This document shows, piece by piece, positions 8,243-19,300 of a stretch of DNA of 64,000 nt (position 1 is the first letter of the stretch; every line of letters starts with the position of its first letter). A program made the position numbers and the translations under genes. The DNA is taken from positions 1 through 64,000 of the forward strand of contig JBDKVB010000138.1 of assembly GCA_039679385.1 (NCBI GenBank), read 5' to 3'. Below the pieces are notes generated by a model. That model was not told the origin of the DNA, searched no databases, and was given only the letters and a program-made list of their open reading frames with translations. This stretch comes from Armatimonadia bacterium. GTDB lineage: Bacteria > Armatimonadota > Zipacnadia > Zipacnadales > JABUFB01.

Positions 8243-11200
8243 ATGAAGCGCTGGCCCCGGCACAGCCACCAGCCTCCAACACCTGGCCTTCGTCCGTTGC
8301 TGATGGCTGTTGGAATGGCCTGCCTGTTCTGCTTCGTCCTCGAGAACTGCTTCGCCAGCGACGCGCTGGTCCTGAAGCAGGGCGATGCCCGCATCCTCAA
8401 GTTCAACAAGATGACTCGGGTGTGGGTCACCGATCCCAGCATCATCGACGTCGTCGTCGCTGGCTACAACGAACTGCTTGTCTACTCCAAGACCGTGGGC
8501 TATACCAAGCTCTACGTCTGGGACGCCCAGGGCAGACACGAATATGCCGTGGAGACCAAGCGTCTCCCAACGGCCGACCAGGTGCTGCGAGAGATCAGCA
8601 GCTACCTCGGCCGTGGGCTGCGCTACAACATCGTCGATGACAAGACGGTCTTCATCGACGGTGAGGTCGAAAGCACCGCTGAGCGCGATCGCGTCGCCCA
8701 GGTCGTCGAGGCCACCAGCAATGGCCTCAAGGTCGTCAACCTCGTCCGCGTACGCGATGCCAACCTCACCGCGGCTGAGTCCTACCGCCGCGGTTTTGAG
8801 AAACTCTTCCCCGGACAGTTCACGTACACTGCGATCGACGACCAGACCCTCGTCCTGGAGGGAGAGGTCGCAACCACTGCTGAGAAGCAGCGCCTCACCG
8901 CCATCCTCACCGCCGCCAGCGGCATCAAGACCGTCGATCTGGTCCGCTGCCTGGAGAACCAACTCACACCTCAGCAGCAGCGCATCGAAAGCATCAAGCA
9001 GGCTGTCGGCGACGTCTACCGCTACCAGGCGCTCGAGGACAAGATCCTCGTCATCAGCGGCGAGGCGGCCTCTGAGGCCGAGCTGAAGCGCATCGACAAG
9101 ATCGCCACCGCCGCAGCCGGCGACCTGACCGTCATCAACGCTGTCATGCTTGCCAGCGATACCCGTTCACCGGCCGCGCGCTATGCCGAGGTCCTGAAAG
9201 CGACCCTCGGATCCCAGTACAAACTCACCCCGATGGGCGATACGGGTCTCGTCGTCGAAGGCGCTGCTCAGACCTCGGCTGACGAGGCCAGGGTGCGCCA
9301 GATCGTGGACCTCCTCAAGGGGAGCGTACAGGTAGTCAATCTGGTGTCCGCCGGTGGCGCACAGACAGCCGGGCAGAAGACACAGGCCATGCTCAAGGAG
9401 GCCCTCGGCGACCGCTACCAGGTGTCCTTGCTTACCAACGATGTCGTGCTGGTCGACGGGCTGGCAGCCACCACTGCTGAGAAGGACCGGGTGGACAAGC
9501 TCGTGGCCGCAGTGCCCGCTGACACCAAGGTCGTCAACTGCGTAGCGATAGGCGAGCCGGGGCATGACAACCGAGCCGCTGCCCGTTACGCGGAGGCCCT
9601 CCGGACCGTGCTCGGCGGCAACCTGACCTACCGCGTGCTCGACGACAATACGCTCATGGTCGAGGGTGAGGCCATCAGCGCCGCGGACAAGGCGAAGACC
9701 GACAGCGTCCTGAAGGCCCTCAGTGGCGGCGTCAACGTCCTGAACCTCGTGACGGTCAAGCCAGGGCTGGAGGTCGTCGGAGACTCGGCCGCGGCCCGCA
9801 AGGCGAGAGTTGTCCAGCAGGTGCTCGGCGACAAGTACAAGGCCTCGGTGGTAGACGAGAAGACCGTCCTGGTCCAGGGCGTCGCACCAGGCGAGGCCGA
9901 GCAGCAGCGGCTTGAAGGTGTGCTGCGACAGATTGCCGGTGACGTGACGATCGTCAGCATGATCGATGCCGGCGTCGGTGCAAGTACCCTCACGCCCGCG
10001 CAGCGCGCCATCCAGAGCCTCAAGGCGGTTGTCCCGGCTGAGGTCAAGCTCGTGGAACTCGATGCGAAGACCGTGCTCGTCGAGGGCATCGTCCCGACCA
10101 CCATCGAGAAGGACCGCATGGACAAGATCGCGGAGATGACCGCGAAGTCAAGCCAGGTAAACGTCGTGTCGCTCGTGCTGACGCAGATGCAGTCGAAGAC
10201 ACCGGCGGCACGCCGGATCGAGGGTCTCAAGAAGATCCTCGGCGACAAGTACAACTACATCGTCTGGGATGACGAGACGGTCCTGGTGGACGGGCAAGTG
10301 GATTCCCAGCAGGAGCTGGACCGCGTCACAAAGATCCTCGAGGCAGCGGACAAGGACTGGAAGGTCGGGAACCTGGTCACCTATGGCGCAGCGGGTGCCG
10401 GGACCACTACACCGGAAGCCTCCGCCGCTGTCGTGGAGAGACTCTCGAAAGCTATCGGTGAGCCGTACCGGGTCTGGCACCTGAAGAGCAGTAAGTACGT
10501 GGTGGAGGGCGTCTCCACCGATCAGGTTGCGGCCAACCGACTGCAGGAGATACTGAAAGCCTTCACCGACGAAGGCGAGATTCTCAACCTCACGACGCTG
10601 GCTGAGACGCCGACCGTGTCACTGACCGCACGAGCCGAAGCTCTCCGCACTGTCCTGGGCGACGACTTCCAGGTCAAGACACTTCAGGGTCGGGCAGTGG
10701 TGGTCGAGGCCACAGTGCCCACCAAGGTCGCAGCCGAGCGAGCGCGATCCATCATGAGCGCCATGGGCAGTGATGTGCCGATCGTTGATCTGGTCACAGT
10801 CGTGGACCCGGCCAAGCGGCAAGTGGTAGCCCACGTCAAGGTAGTCGATATCACCCAGGGCGGATCCAAAAAACTGGGCATCGACTGGGGCAATATCGTC
10901 GCGGGCAGCCAGGAAGGCACGGTCAGTTTCGGGGATCAGCCCTTCCTGTTCAACCTCAACGACGGAGCCCACAAGGTCGGCGACGTAGGAGCGAACCTCA
11001 ACGCACTCAGGCAGAACGACCAGGCGCGGATCCTCGCGGAGCCCAACCTGGTGGTCAACGACGGCGAGGAGGCCGAGATCCTCGTCGGGGGAGAGGTTCC
11101 CATTCCGGTTCCCCAGACGGGACAGGGCGGCTCGGCCATCACAATTGAGTATAAGCAGTACGGCGTAGTACTGCGCATCAAGCCGCAGATCATGGCGGAC

Positions 11201-11515
11201 GGCAAGTCGGTGAAGCTGGAGGTCGAGCCGGAGGTCAGCTCCGTGGACACCTCCACCCAGGTCAGCATCGGCGGTATCGCCGTTCCCGCTTTCCGCACAC
11301 GACGCGCCAAGACCACCTTGGATATGCCGGACGGCGCGACACTGGTCATCGGTGGCCTGATCCAGCAGGACCAGAGCAAGGTTGTAAGGGCGATCCCCTT
11401 CCTGAGCAAACTGCCGATCCTGGGAGAGTTCTTCAAGAGCACCGATACGCAGCAACGTCGCAATGAACTGGTGATCCTGGTCACGCCAGAGATACTACAA
11501 CCAAGCAAGCCCTGA
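8243..11515 (+). CDS. cpaC: Giant CpaC/RcpA-type Tad secretin with tandem BON-like modules
   Basis: A 1090-residue protein against about 450-600 for ordinary CpaC/RcpA. ATG 8243 follows GGGGAGGATACC. A signal segment (about residues 17-38) leads into the N-terminal RcpA domain (about 40-108: VLKQGDARILKFNKMTRVWV). Residues about 111-854 consist of about eleven repeats of roughly 68 residues, each resembling a BON domain (helix, Y-x-x-x-x-D-x-x-x-LVEGE strand, helix, VxNLV strand). The last 230 residues are the secretin pore domain, with VVAHVKVVDITQGGSKKLGIDWG, ARILAEPNLVVNDGEEAEILVGGEVPIPV in two adjoining parts, and the VIGGLIQ...IPFLSKLPILGEFF signature. It forms the outer-membrane channel of the pilus. 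Confidence 0.93.
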   Translation: MKRWPRHSHQPPTPGLRPLLMAVGMACLFCFVLENCFASDALVLKQGDARILKFNKMTRVWVTDPSIIDVVVAGYNELLVYSKTVGYTKLYVWDAQGRHEYAVETKRLPTADQVLREISSYLGRGLRYNIVDDKTVFIDGEVESTAERDRVAQVVEATSNGLKVVNLVRVRDANLTAAESYRRGFEKLFPGQFTYTAIDDQTLVLEGEVATTAEKQRLTAILTAASGIKTVDLVRCLENQLTPQQQRIESIKQAVGDVYRYQALEDKILVISGEAASEAELKRIDKIATAAAGDLTVINAVMLASDTRSPAARYAEVLKATLGSQYKLTPMGDTGLVVEGAAQTSADEARVRQIVDLLKGSVQVVNLVSAGGAQTAGQKTQAMLKEALGDRYQVSLLTNDVVLVDGLAATTAEKDRVDKLVAAVPADTKVVNCVAIGEPGHDNRAAARYAEALRTVLGGNLTYRVLDDNTLMVEGEAISAADKAKTDSVLKALSGGVNVLNLVTVKPGLEVVGDSAAARKARVVQQVLGDKYKASVVDEKTVLVQGVAPGEAEQQRLEGVLRQIAGDVTIVSMIDAGVGASTLTPAQRAIQSLKAVVPAEVKLVELDAKTVLVEGIVPTTIEKDRMDKIAEMTAKSSQVNVVSLVLTQMQSKTPAARRIEGLKKILGDKYNYIVWDDETVLVDGQVDSQQELDRVTKILEAADKDWKVGNLVTYGAAGAGTTTPEASAAVVERLSKAIGEPYRVWHLKSSKYVVEGVSTDQVAANRLQEILKAFTDEGEILNLTTLAETPTVSLTARAEALRTVLGDDFQVKTLQGRAVVVEATVPTKVAAERARSIMSAMGSDVPIVDLVTVVDPAKRQVVAHVKVVDITQGGSKKLGIDWGNIVAGSQEGTVSFGDQPFLFNLNDGAHKVGDVGANLNALRQNDQARILAEPNLVVNDGEEAEILVGGEVPIPVPQTGQGGSAITIEYKQYGVVLRIKPQIMADGKSVKLEVEPEVSSVDTSTQVSIGGIAVPAFRTRRAKTTLDMPDGATLVIGGLIQQDQSKVVRAIPFLSKLPILGEFFKSTDTQQRRNELVILVTPEILQPSKP
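8573..10804 (+). repeat. About eleven tandem BON-like modules in the secretin
   Basis: Each module is close to 204 bp. Recurrent landmarks are AARYAEVLKATLG-type helices, a DDxTVLVxGE-type strand (DDKTVFIDGE, DDQTLVLEGE, DDNTLMVEGE, DEKTVLVQGV, DAKTVLVEGI, DDETVLVDGQ), a TAEKDRV-type helix and a closing VVNLV strand. The copies have diverged, so duplication is not recent, except that modules with DDxTVLV strands remain clearly alike. Confidence 0.85.
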
Positions 11516-11576
11516 GCGGGTCCCACAGGACCGCTTCACCCTCCCGCCCCGGGCTCAGACAAAGGAGTCGGCAACC

Positions 11577-12734
11577 TTGATCCGGTTAGTGATCACGGAA
11601 GCAAGCCCTGGGGCGGCTGAGGGTGTGCGTGGACGGTTGGCGAGCAACGAGTTGGAGATCATCGGGTACGCACGCGACGGCCTTGAGGCCGCGCAGATGG
11701 CCCTTCAGCTCAAGCCCGATGTGCTCTTGGTCCATGAGGACCTCCCCGGCGTCGACGGCTACAAGGTCTCTGGCCTGGTGAACGCCGCCACCGCCGACGT
11801 TGCTGTCGTACTCCTCGCCAATCGCGAGAACGAGGCCACACTCCGGCGCGCCATGGCCGCAGGCATCCGTGCCGTCGTCTCAGTGGACGCTCCAGCCGAC
11901 AGACTCCTGGAGGTTCTGCGAGAGGTCGGCGGGATGAACAGCGTCCGTGAGGAGCCGGAGTTCCCGCTCGTTACTGACCCCAACCTGATGCCTCGCAGCA
12001 TCGCCGTGACCGGGGCCAAGGGCGGAGTGGGCAAGACCACCTGTGCGGTGAACCTGGCGGTGCTGTTTGCCAAGCGGTTCCCCAACGAGGTGGCTCTCGT
12101 GGATTTCCACGGGCAGTTCGGCGATGCTGCTCTTGCTCTCGACATCGCAGCTCACGAGACGATCGCCGACCTGGCCTCCTTTGACGAGCTCGACCCCGAT
12201 CTCGTCGAGACCCACCTCAGCATCCATCAGGCCTCCTCTCTGCGTCTGCTCGCAAGCCCTGATGTTCTTCGCGGCTCCGACATGGACATGAGCCGCCTGA
12301 ACATCCCCTTCATGGCCGAGCTGATCGGCCTGCTCCGGCGATCCTACCGTTACGTCTTCTTTGATCTGCCTCCGCTTGTCTGGCCGGCGAGTCAGTACGT
12401 GTTCTCGCGCTGCCAGCAGGTGTTGGTCGTCACCAACCTCTTCGACCTCGCAGCGATTCGCGACACCAAGGCACTGCTGGAGCTGATCACCGCTGTGATG
12501 GGCGACGAGTCACGCATCAAGGTCGTGGCCAACCGGTCGCCGTGGCGAGGTGACTTCAAGCTCGATGACCTCCAGACCACGGCCGGGCGGAAGGTCTTCT
12601 TTGAGCTACCCGACGACTTGGAGACCGCGACGGGAGCCCTGAACGCAGGGGTGCCGGCGGTGCTCGAGAGCCCGAACTCCGCCCTTGCACGCGCACTGAA
12701 CACCTTGGCTGACCGGCTGGCCGGCGAGCTCTAG
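11577..12734 (+). CDS. tadZ: Tad pilus localisation ATPase TadZ/CpaE
   Basis: A 385-residue protein starting at TTG 11577, well placed behind AAAGGAG. Residues 1-118 are a receiver-like domain, but the phosphoacceptor position in VLLVHEDLPGVDG is His rather than Asp, so it is a pseudo-receiver as in other CpaE proteins. Residues about 137-375 are a MinD/ParA-type ATPase with a deviant Walker A, GAKGGVGKTT, and a following VALVDFHGQFGD. TadZ marks the membrane site where the Tad machine assembles. It lies 61 bp after cpaC and 87 bp before tadA. Confidence 0.9.
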   Translation: MIRLVITEASPGAAEGVRGRLASNELEIIGYARDGLEAAQMALQLKPDVLLVHEDLPGVDGYKVSGLVNAATADVAVVLLANRENEATLRRAMAAGIRAVVSVDAPADRLLEVLREVGGMNSVREEPEFPLVTDPNLMPRSIAVTGAKGGVGKTTCAVNLAVLFAKRFPNEVALVDFHGQFGDAALALDIAAHETIADLASFDELDPDLVETHLSIHQASSLRLLASPDVLRGSDMDMSRLNIPFMAELIGLLRRSYRYVFFDLPPLVWPASQYVFSRCQQVLVVTNLFDLAAIRDTKALLELITAVMGDESRIKVVANRSPWRGDFKLDDLQTTAGRKVFFELPDDLETATGALNAGVPAVLESPNSALARALNTLADRLAGEL

Positions 12735-12821
12735 CCCCAGGGACGTTGGGGGGCGCAAAGGGTCTGGGCACACACCGGGGGACGGCCCTTACGATAGCCG
12801 CCGTAGGAGGAAGGAACACGA

Positions 12822-14150
<1,329 letters not shown>

Positions 14151-14199
14151 CCGGTGCCGTGGGCCGGTTGTCGTGTAAGTCGAAAGGGGACCGAGGGGT

Positions 14200-15159
14200 A
14201 TGACGCCCACCATCCTTTTGATCGGGGCCTTCATCCTGGGCGCAGTGATGATTGGCTCACTCGTGCTGGTCTTCGTGGGCTCGAATGACCGCGGCAGGCA
14301 GCGCCTGGCTACCCTGGAAGCGAAAGGAGCGACCTCTGGCGAGGCCACGGTCTCTACCACCGGGGCACGCGCGGACAACGCACCGACGCTAACCCGTGCC
14401 CTGGAGAACAGCGAGTGGGGGCAGGCGCTCCAGGTGGGGCTGATCCGCGCCGGATGGATGCTGCGGCCTTCAGAGTTTGTCGCCCTGTGCCTGCTGGTCG
14501 GCGCCGGCACCGCCGCGCTGGTGATGCTGATCTCCCATAGCCTGATCACGGGCATCCTTGTTGGTCTCGCCGGCGTGGTCGCGCCTCACTTTGCGCTCAA
14601 GAGCCGCCAGCAGAAGCGCATCAAAGACCTCAGCGCACAGTTGCCTGATGGCCTGGACATGCTCGCAGGATCGCTGCGCAGTGGCTTCTCAGTGCTTCGC
14701 GCGATGCAGGTCGTACGTTCGCAGATGCACCCACCAATCGCCGAGGAGTTCGGCCGCGTGGTCGACGAGGTGCAGTACGGCATCCCGCTGGAGGTCGCCC
14801 TCGACAACCTGGTAGAGCGCAGTGGAAGCTATGACCTCGAGCTAATCGTCGCAGCCGTGCAGACCCAGTTGGCGGTCGGTGGTAACCTCGCTGAGATCTT
14901 CGATAGCATCGCTGAGATGATCCGTGAGCGTGTGCGTCTGCTCGGCGAACTGCAGGCGGCGACCGCTGAGGGCCGGCTTTCTGCCGGCATCCTGCTGGCC
15001 ATGCCCTTTGTGATGGCGCTCGCGGTGAATGTCATGAGCCCGGGCTACCTGGCACCACTCTTCCATAGCCAGCTGGGGCTCGTTCTTGTGGGCGTCGCCC
15101 TGGTGATGATGGGGCTTGGCACCATCATCATGCGAAAACTCATCGAGATTGACGTCTGA
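14200..15159 (+). CDS. tadB: Tad inner-membrane platform protein TadB
   Basis: A 319-residue membrane protein of the T2SSF/GspF family. ATG 14200 follows AAAGGGGACCGAGGGGT. Hydrophobic segments lie near residues 3-26, 85-125, 265-285 and 290-312. The cytoplasmic T2SSF core has LSAQLPDGLDMLAGSLRSGFS and VAAVQTQLAVGGNLAEIFD, classic for TadB. With TadC it forms the platform that couples TadA to pilin polymerisation. It is 49 bp after tadA and 23 bp before tadC. Confidence 0.93.
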   Translation: MTPTILLIGAFILGAVMIGSLVLVFVGSNDRGRQRLATLEAKGATSGEATVSTTGARADNAPTLTRALENSEWGQALQVGLIRAGWMLRPSEFVALCLLVGAGTAALVMLISHSLITGILVGLAGVVAPHFALKSRQQKRIKDLSAQLPDGLDMLAGSLRSGFSVLRAMQVVRSQMHPPIAEEFGRVVDEVQYGIPLEVALDNLVERSGSYDLELIVAAVQTQLAVGGNLAEIFDSIAEMIRERVRLLGELQAATAEGRLSAGILLAMPFVMALAVNVMSPGYLAPLFHSQLGLVLVGVALVMMGLGTIIMRKLIEIDV

Positions 15160-15182
15160 CGGGTCAGAGGGAGGCGGGCAAG

Positions 15183-16121
15183 TTGGTACTCGTATACTCT
15201 ATCGTGGGCTTGATGTTTGCGGGTGTGGCTGTCCTGGTCGTCGGCTCCTTCCTTGAGAGCCGGTCGATCCGCGTCCGCGAGCGCATCGACCGCATTCAGT
15301 CCTCGCAGTGGGCTGGCGGATCCCCCCTGGCTCGCGAGCTGCAGAAATCCCTGTATGAACGCGCCATCAAGCCGGCCCTGAGCAAGGCAGGCTCCACTAT
15401 CCTGCAGATGACCCCGGGAGGGGCCGTCGATACCGCCAAGACAAAGCTGGAAATGGCGGGAGGACCCCAGTCCTTGTCGGTCGCTACCTACCTGGTCCTG
15501 CGCGCCCTGGCCTTGGCCGCCGGAGTCCTCGGTGCGATCGCCATCATGGTCATGTGGCAGCACGGCATGCTCATACACCGTATTGGGGCTGCCGGATTCG
15601 CGCTCTGTGCAGGCATGATGCTGCCAGAGTATCTGCTGGACAACTCCATTCGGAAGCGGCAGTACATCATCACCAAGAGCCTCCCCGACATCATCGACCT
15701 GCTGGTCGTCAGCGCAGAAGCCGGAACCGGTCTCGATGGCGCTCTGGCCGAAGTCGTACGGCGCAAGAAGGGGCCGCTACCTGATGAGTTCCGGCGGGTG
15801 CTCACCGAGATCCGCCTCGGCAAACGACGGATGGAGTCTTGGCAGGACCTCTCTGAGCGCTGCGGCATCGAGGACCTCAAGAACCTGGTGGCCGCCCTCC
15901 ATCAAGCTGAGGAGTTGGGTGTGAGTATCGCCAACACCCTTCGCGCCCAGTCCGACTCCCTGCGGACCCGCCGGAGCATGCGGATCCGGGCGGCTGCAGC
16001 TACCCTGTCGGTCAAGATGCTGTTCCCGCTGATCTTCTGTATCTTTCCATCGCTGTTCGTAGTCGTGCTGGGACCTGGCGTAATGTCCATCAACTCTGCC
16101 ATGAGCGGCCTGGGCTGGTAG
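15183..16121 (+). CDS. tadC: Tad inner-membrane platform protein TadC
   Basis: A 312-residue T2SSF-family partner of TadB. It starts at TTG 15183 behind GGGAGGCGGGC. Transmembrane segments lie near residues 2-24, 100-150 and 285-308. The core has SLPDIIDLLVVSAEAGTGLD and LVAALHQAEELGVSIANTL, standard TadC signatures, followed by KMLFPLIFCIFPSLFVVVLG. It is the last gene of the Tad structural operon; a new promoter follows at 16205. No TadD, TadF, TadG or CpaD is next to it. Confidence 0.93.
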   Translation: MVLVYSIVGLMFAGVAVLVVGSFLESRSIRVRERIDRIQSSQWAGGSPLARELQKSLYERAIKPALSKAGSTILQMTPGGAVDTAKTKLEMAGGPQSLSVATYLVLRALALAAGVLGAIAIMVMWQHGMLIHRIGAAGFALCAGMMLPEYLLDNSIRKRQYIITKSLPDIIDLLVVSAEAGTGLDGALAEVVRRKKGPLPDEFRRVLTEIRLGKRRMESWQDLSERCGIEDLKNLVAALHQAEELGVSIANTLRAQSDSLRTRRSMRIRAAAATLSVKMLFPLIFCIFPSLFVVVLGPGVMSINSAMSGLGW

Positions 16122-16204
16122 AAGCAGCCTGACCCACGTCGCCACACGTCGCCCTCGCATGGTGCTCGACAGCGGGAGGGTAACGATTTCGTGTGATGCG
16201 GAAC

Positions 16205-16234
16205 TTGACGGATTATTGAACGGTTGGTTAGTAT
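16205..16234 (+). promoter_or_regulatory. Promoter for the histidine kinase operon
   Basis: TTGACG at 16205-16210 and TAGTAT at 16229-16234 are 18 bp apart, in a short AT-rich patch. The start would be near 16241, about 80 nt before the kinase gene. This separates the two-component genes from the Tad operon. Confidence 0.5.
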
Positions 16235-16321
16235 GGTATTGAGACAACCGCAACGCGCACTCTGGCTCCTTCCGCTGGGGCGGCGAGGGCGCCACAGGGT
16301 TGTCAGTGCCCGGGAGCGCGG

Positions 16322-19300
16322 ATGGGCATGAGAGTACTCATCACAAGTCAGGACATCCGGTCCTCCGAGATCGGGGCTGACTTGCTGACACAACGAGAAC
16401 GGGACTGGGAGGTCATTTCCTGCCACGGTGCTGAGGCTTGGCGCGAACTTGACCGTGGCGGGTTGTGGGATATAGTCGTCTGGGACCTTGAGCTGGGGCG
16501 CTGGCCCCATCGCAGGGGAACGGAGCGCCCGGTCATTGTGGCCTGGTGTGCGCCGGAAGACAGTGGGGCTCTCTCCGAAGCCATGGCCCAGGGCGCCGAC
16601 TACCCTCTCGTCAGGCATCAGGGCTGGGAGAGCTACTTCCCTGAGGTCCTCGAGTGTGCTGCCGAACGGGCTGCGGAGACCAAGGGCCGCCGCTCGGAGC
16701 AAGACTCCGTGGATGCCCTGCGGCTGGTGCAGCAGAGCCTGCTCGGGAGCATGTCCGAACCGGCCCTGGTGACGAACAGCCTTGGGGCTATCACGCACTT
16801 CAATGACGCTGCGGAGCAGTTCTTCGGCCACGATTCCGCGGCGGTCATCGGGGCAAGGCTCGGGCTCTTCTTCGAGCCCTCATCCCTTGCGGACGCTGTA
16901 CTCGGTGTCTTGGCAACCGGCAGGTCGGTCCGGGAATTACGGTCCGAGCGCGGACTTCTGGAAGTCAACGAGGATGCTCGCGGGATCCTCCTGCGAGCCT
17001 TTCTACGCCGTTGCGACGGCAGCTATGCGCTCTGTGACGTGAAGCTGCGGTCGGTAAGCTCGGCGGCCGGTCGCTTCGACGGATGCGTGATGGTTGTGTC
17101 TGAGAGTGCTGCCGGCGGCGAAGAAGCAGCGCGTGAACTGGCACCGGCAGCCAGACTGACAGTGGGGGCTCTGGAGGCCGTAGCGGTGCCGCTGGCCGTT
17201 GTGGACGGCACCGGCACGGTACTCCGCCAGAACCGGGCGATGGAGGAGTTCCTCCGTGCGCATGGGATAGCCGCCTCCCAGGGACGCCGGTTCCAGGAGT
17301 ATCTGTCTGATCCGCAGGGCCTGGTACTGGCCCTTGCCGAAGTCAGCCGCGGCCGCAGTGCCGAGATGCCCTCCCCGGTCACCTTTGTTGGGCGTGGCCC
17401 GGCACAGAAGCTTTACCTTAGCCCCGTTCTGGACGGCACGGGTCGGATGGATGCAGCGGTCCTGGTGCTCCAGGAGTGGCAGGGGACGACGGGCAAAGAG
17501 AGGGAAGGCAACATCACCGACGCCAGCATCAAGGCACTCACCGCAGCACTGGACATCGTCTCGCGACAGGCCGATCCTGAGGCAATCCTGGCAGGAGTAC
17601 TGGAGGCGGCAGAGGTCCTGGTTGGCGCCGAGATGGGCATCGCCGTCGTGCGCGTCGGCGACGCGGTGCAGATGGCCCGGGCGAGTCGCGCGGTGTCCCA
17701 GGTCTCGACGCAGGCGCTTCAGGAAGCCCTTGAGCAACGGGTGAGCATGGGCTCGGCCCCGACTCATCCCGCTGTCTCGCAGGTGAACTCCATCCAGGGT
17801 GGCCCGAACGAGGAGGCACTCCGCAACGTCCTGACCACTGAAGGCGTTCGCACCTTGTGCGAAGCTCCATTCCGGGTGGCTGGCGAGGTGGTGGGTTGGA
17901 TGCTGCTGGGCAGACGGCGCAGTGACGAGTTCGCGGACAGTTGCAGTCCCCTTACAGAGATTCTGGCAGGCTGTGCTGCCAGCCGCGTTCACGCCCTGGG
18001 AGCGACACGCAGGACCCGGTCGTCGGCAACCTCCCAGGAGAAGCTTCTCGAGGTTTCGGTTGCCCTTGGTGCAAGCCGAGACCAGGCGCAGGTGCTGCGG
18101 ACGGTCGCTGAATCGGCCCTTGATATCATCAACTCCGAGTGTTGCTGCGTGCAGTTACTGGACGAGGAAGGGCAGCAGTTCGAGCAGGACTACACGGCTT
18201 GTCGCGCTGGGGTCAGCGCCGCCTGCGGGCGTAAGTCCAGCGAGTTGGTCTGGGAGTCGATCCGCGGGGGCAGGCTGGCCGTACAGACCTTGCCCTTGCT
18301 GGAGGGCCAGACTGAGGCAGCTACCGAGGCGGCGGTGCCGATGCTCGTCGATGGCGACCCGCTTGGTGCCATCATCTCGCGGGCGGCCCCGGGCAAGCCT
18401 CACACCGATGCCGAGCTGAGTTGCCTACAGCTCCTCGCAGCCCAGGCATCAGCGGCTCTCCATAGCGCCCGGCTCTACGAGGTCTCCAGACGCCGCAGTC
18501 AGCACATGGAAGTGATCGCGGCCCAGGCGTGGCAGGAAGAGGCCCGTGCCCGCGCTCTCTTCGAGGTTGCGACGGCCGTGTCCGAGAAGACCGACCTGCC
18601 CGAGATCCTGACTGTTGTCACCAAGAGCGCCTGCGCTGAGATCGGTTTCGAGCGGGCACGAATCTACCTGGCTGACCAGGAGCACCTCACCCTCGTGGGA
18701 GAGCTGGAGGCGAGGGCCGACGTCGTTGAGACCGTGAAGGAGCTCGATGTCGTTCCCCTGCGACGAGAGCCGGGCAACCGTCTGGCCGAAGCCGCCCTGG
18801 GATCGGCTCCGTACATGATCGATGCGGTCGAGGACACCGAGGTCGGAGCTGTCAGTCGACACGAACGGCTCTATGTTCCCCTGGCTTCGCAGGGCATGCT
18901 GGTTGGGCTCTTCGTGGCGGACAATCCGCAATCGGGTGCCCCGATCTCGCCGCAGCAGACGCGACTCTTGCGTTCCCTGGCGGGGCTTGCGAGCGTCGCC
19001 ATTGAGCGAGCCCGTGTAGAGAAGCTGCGTGGAACGCTGATCTCGTCGGTCTCGCACGAGCTACGAGCGCCCCTGGCTTCCATTCGGGCTTACAACGAGT
19101 TGGTGTTGGCAGGCGACGCGGGTGCGATCAATGACGAGCAGCGGCTGTATCTGGAGCGTGTCGAGAAGGCCTCGGCCCGCCTGGAGAGGCTGATCGCCGA
19201 CCTGATGAACCTGTCCAAGCTGCGGGCCGGCGAGGTCACGATCACCAGGGCACCGTCCGACCTGTCGCACATCGTTCAGAGCGTCATGGACACCATGACG

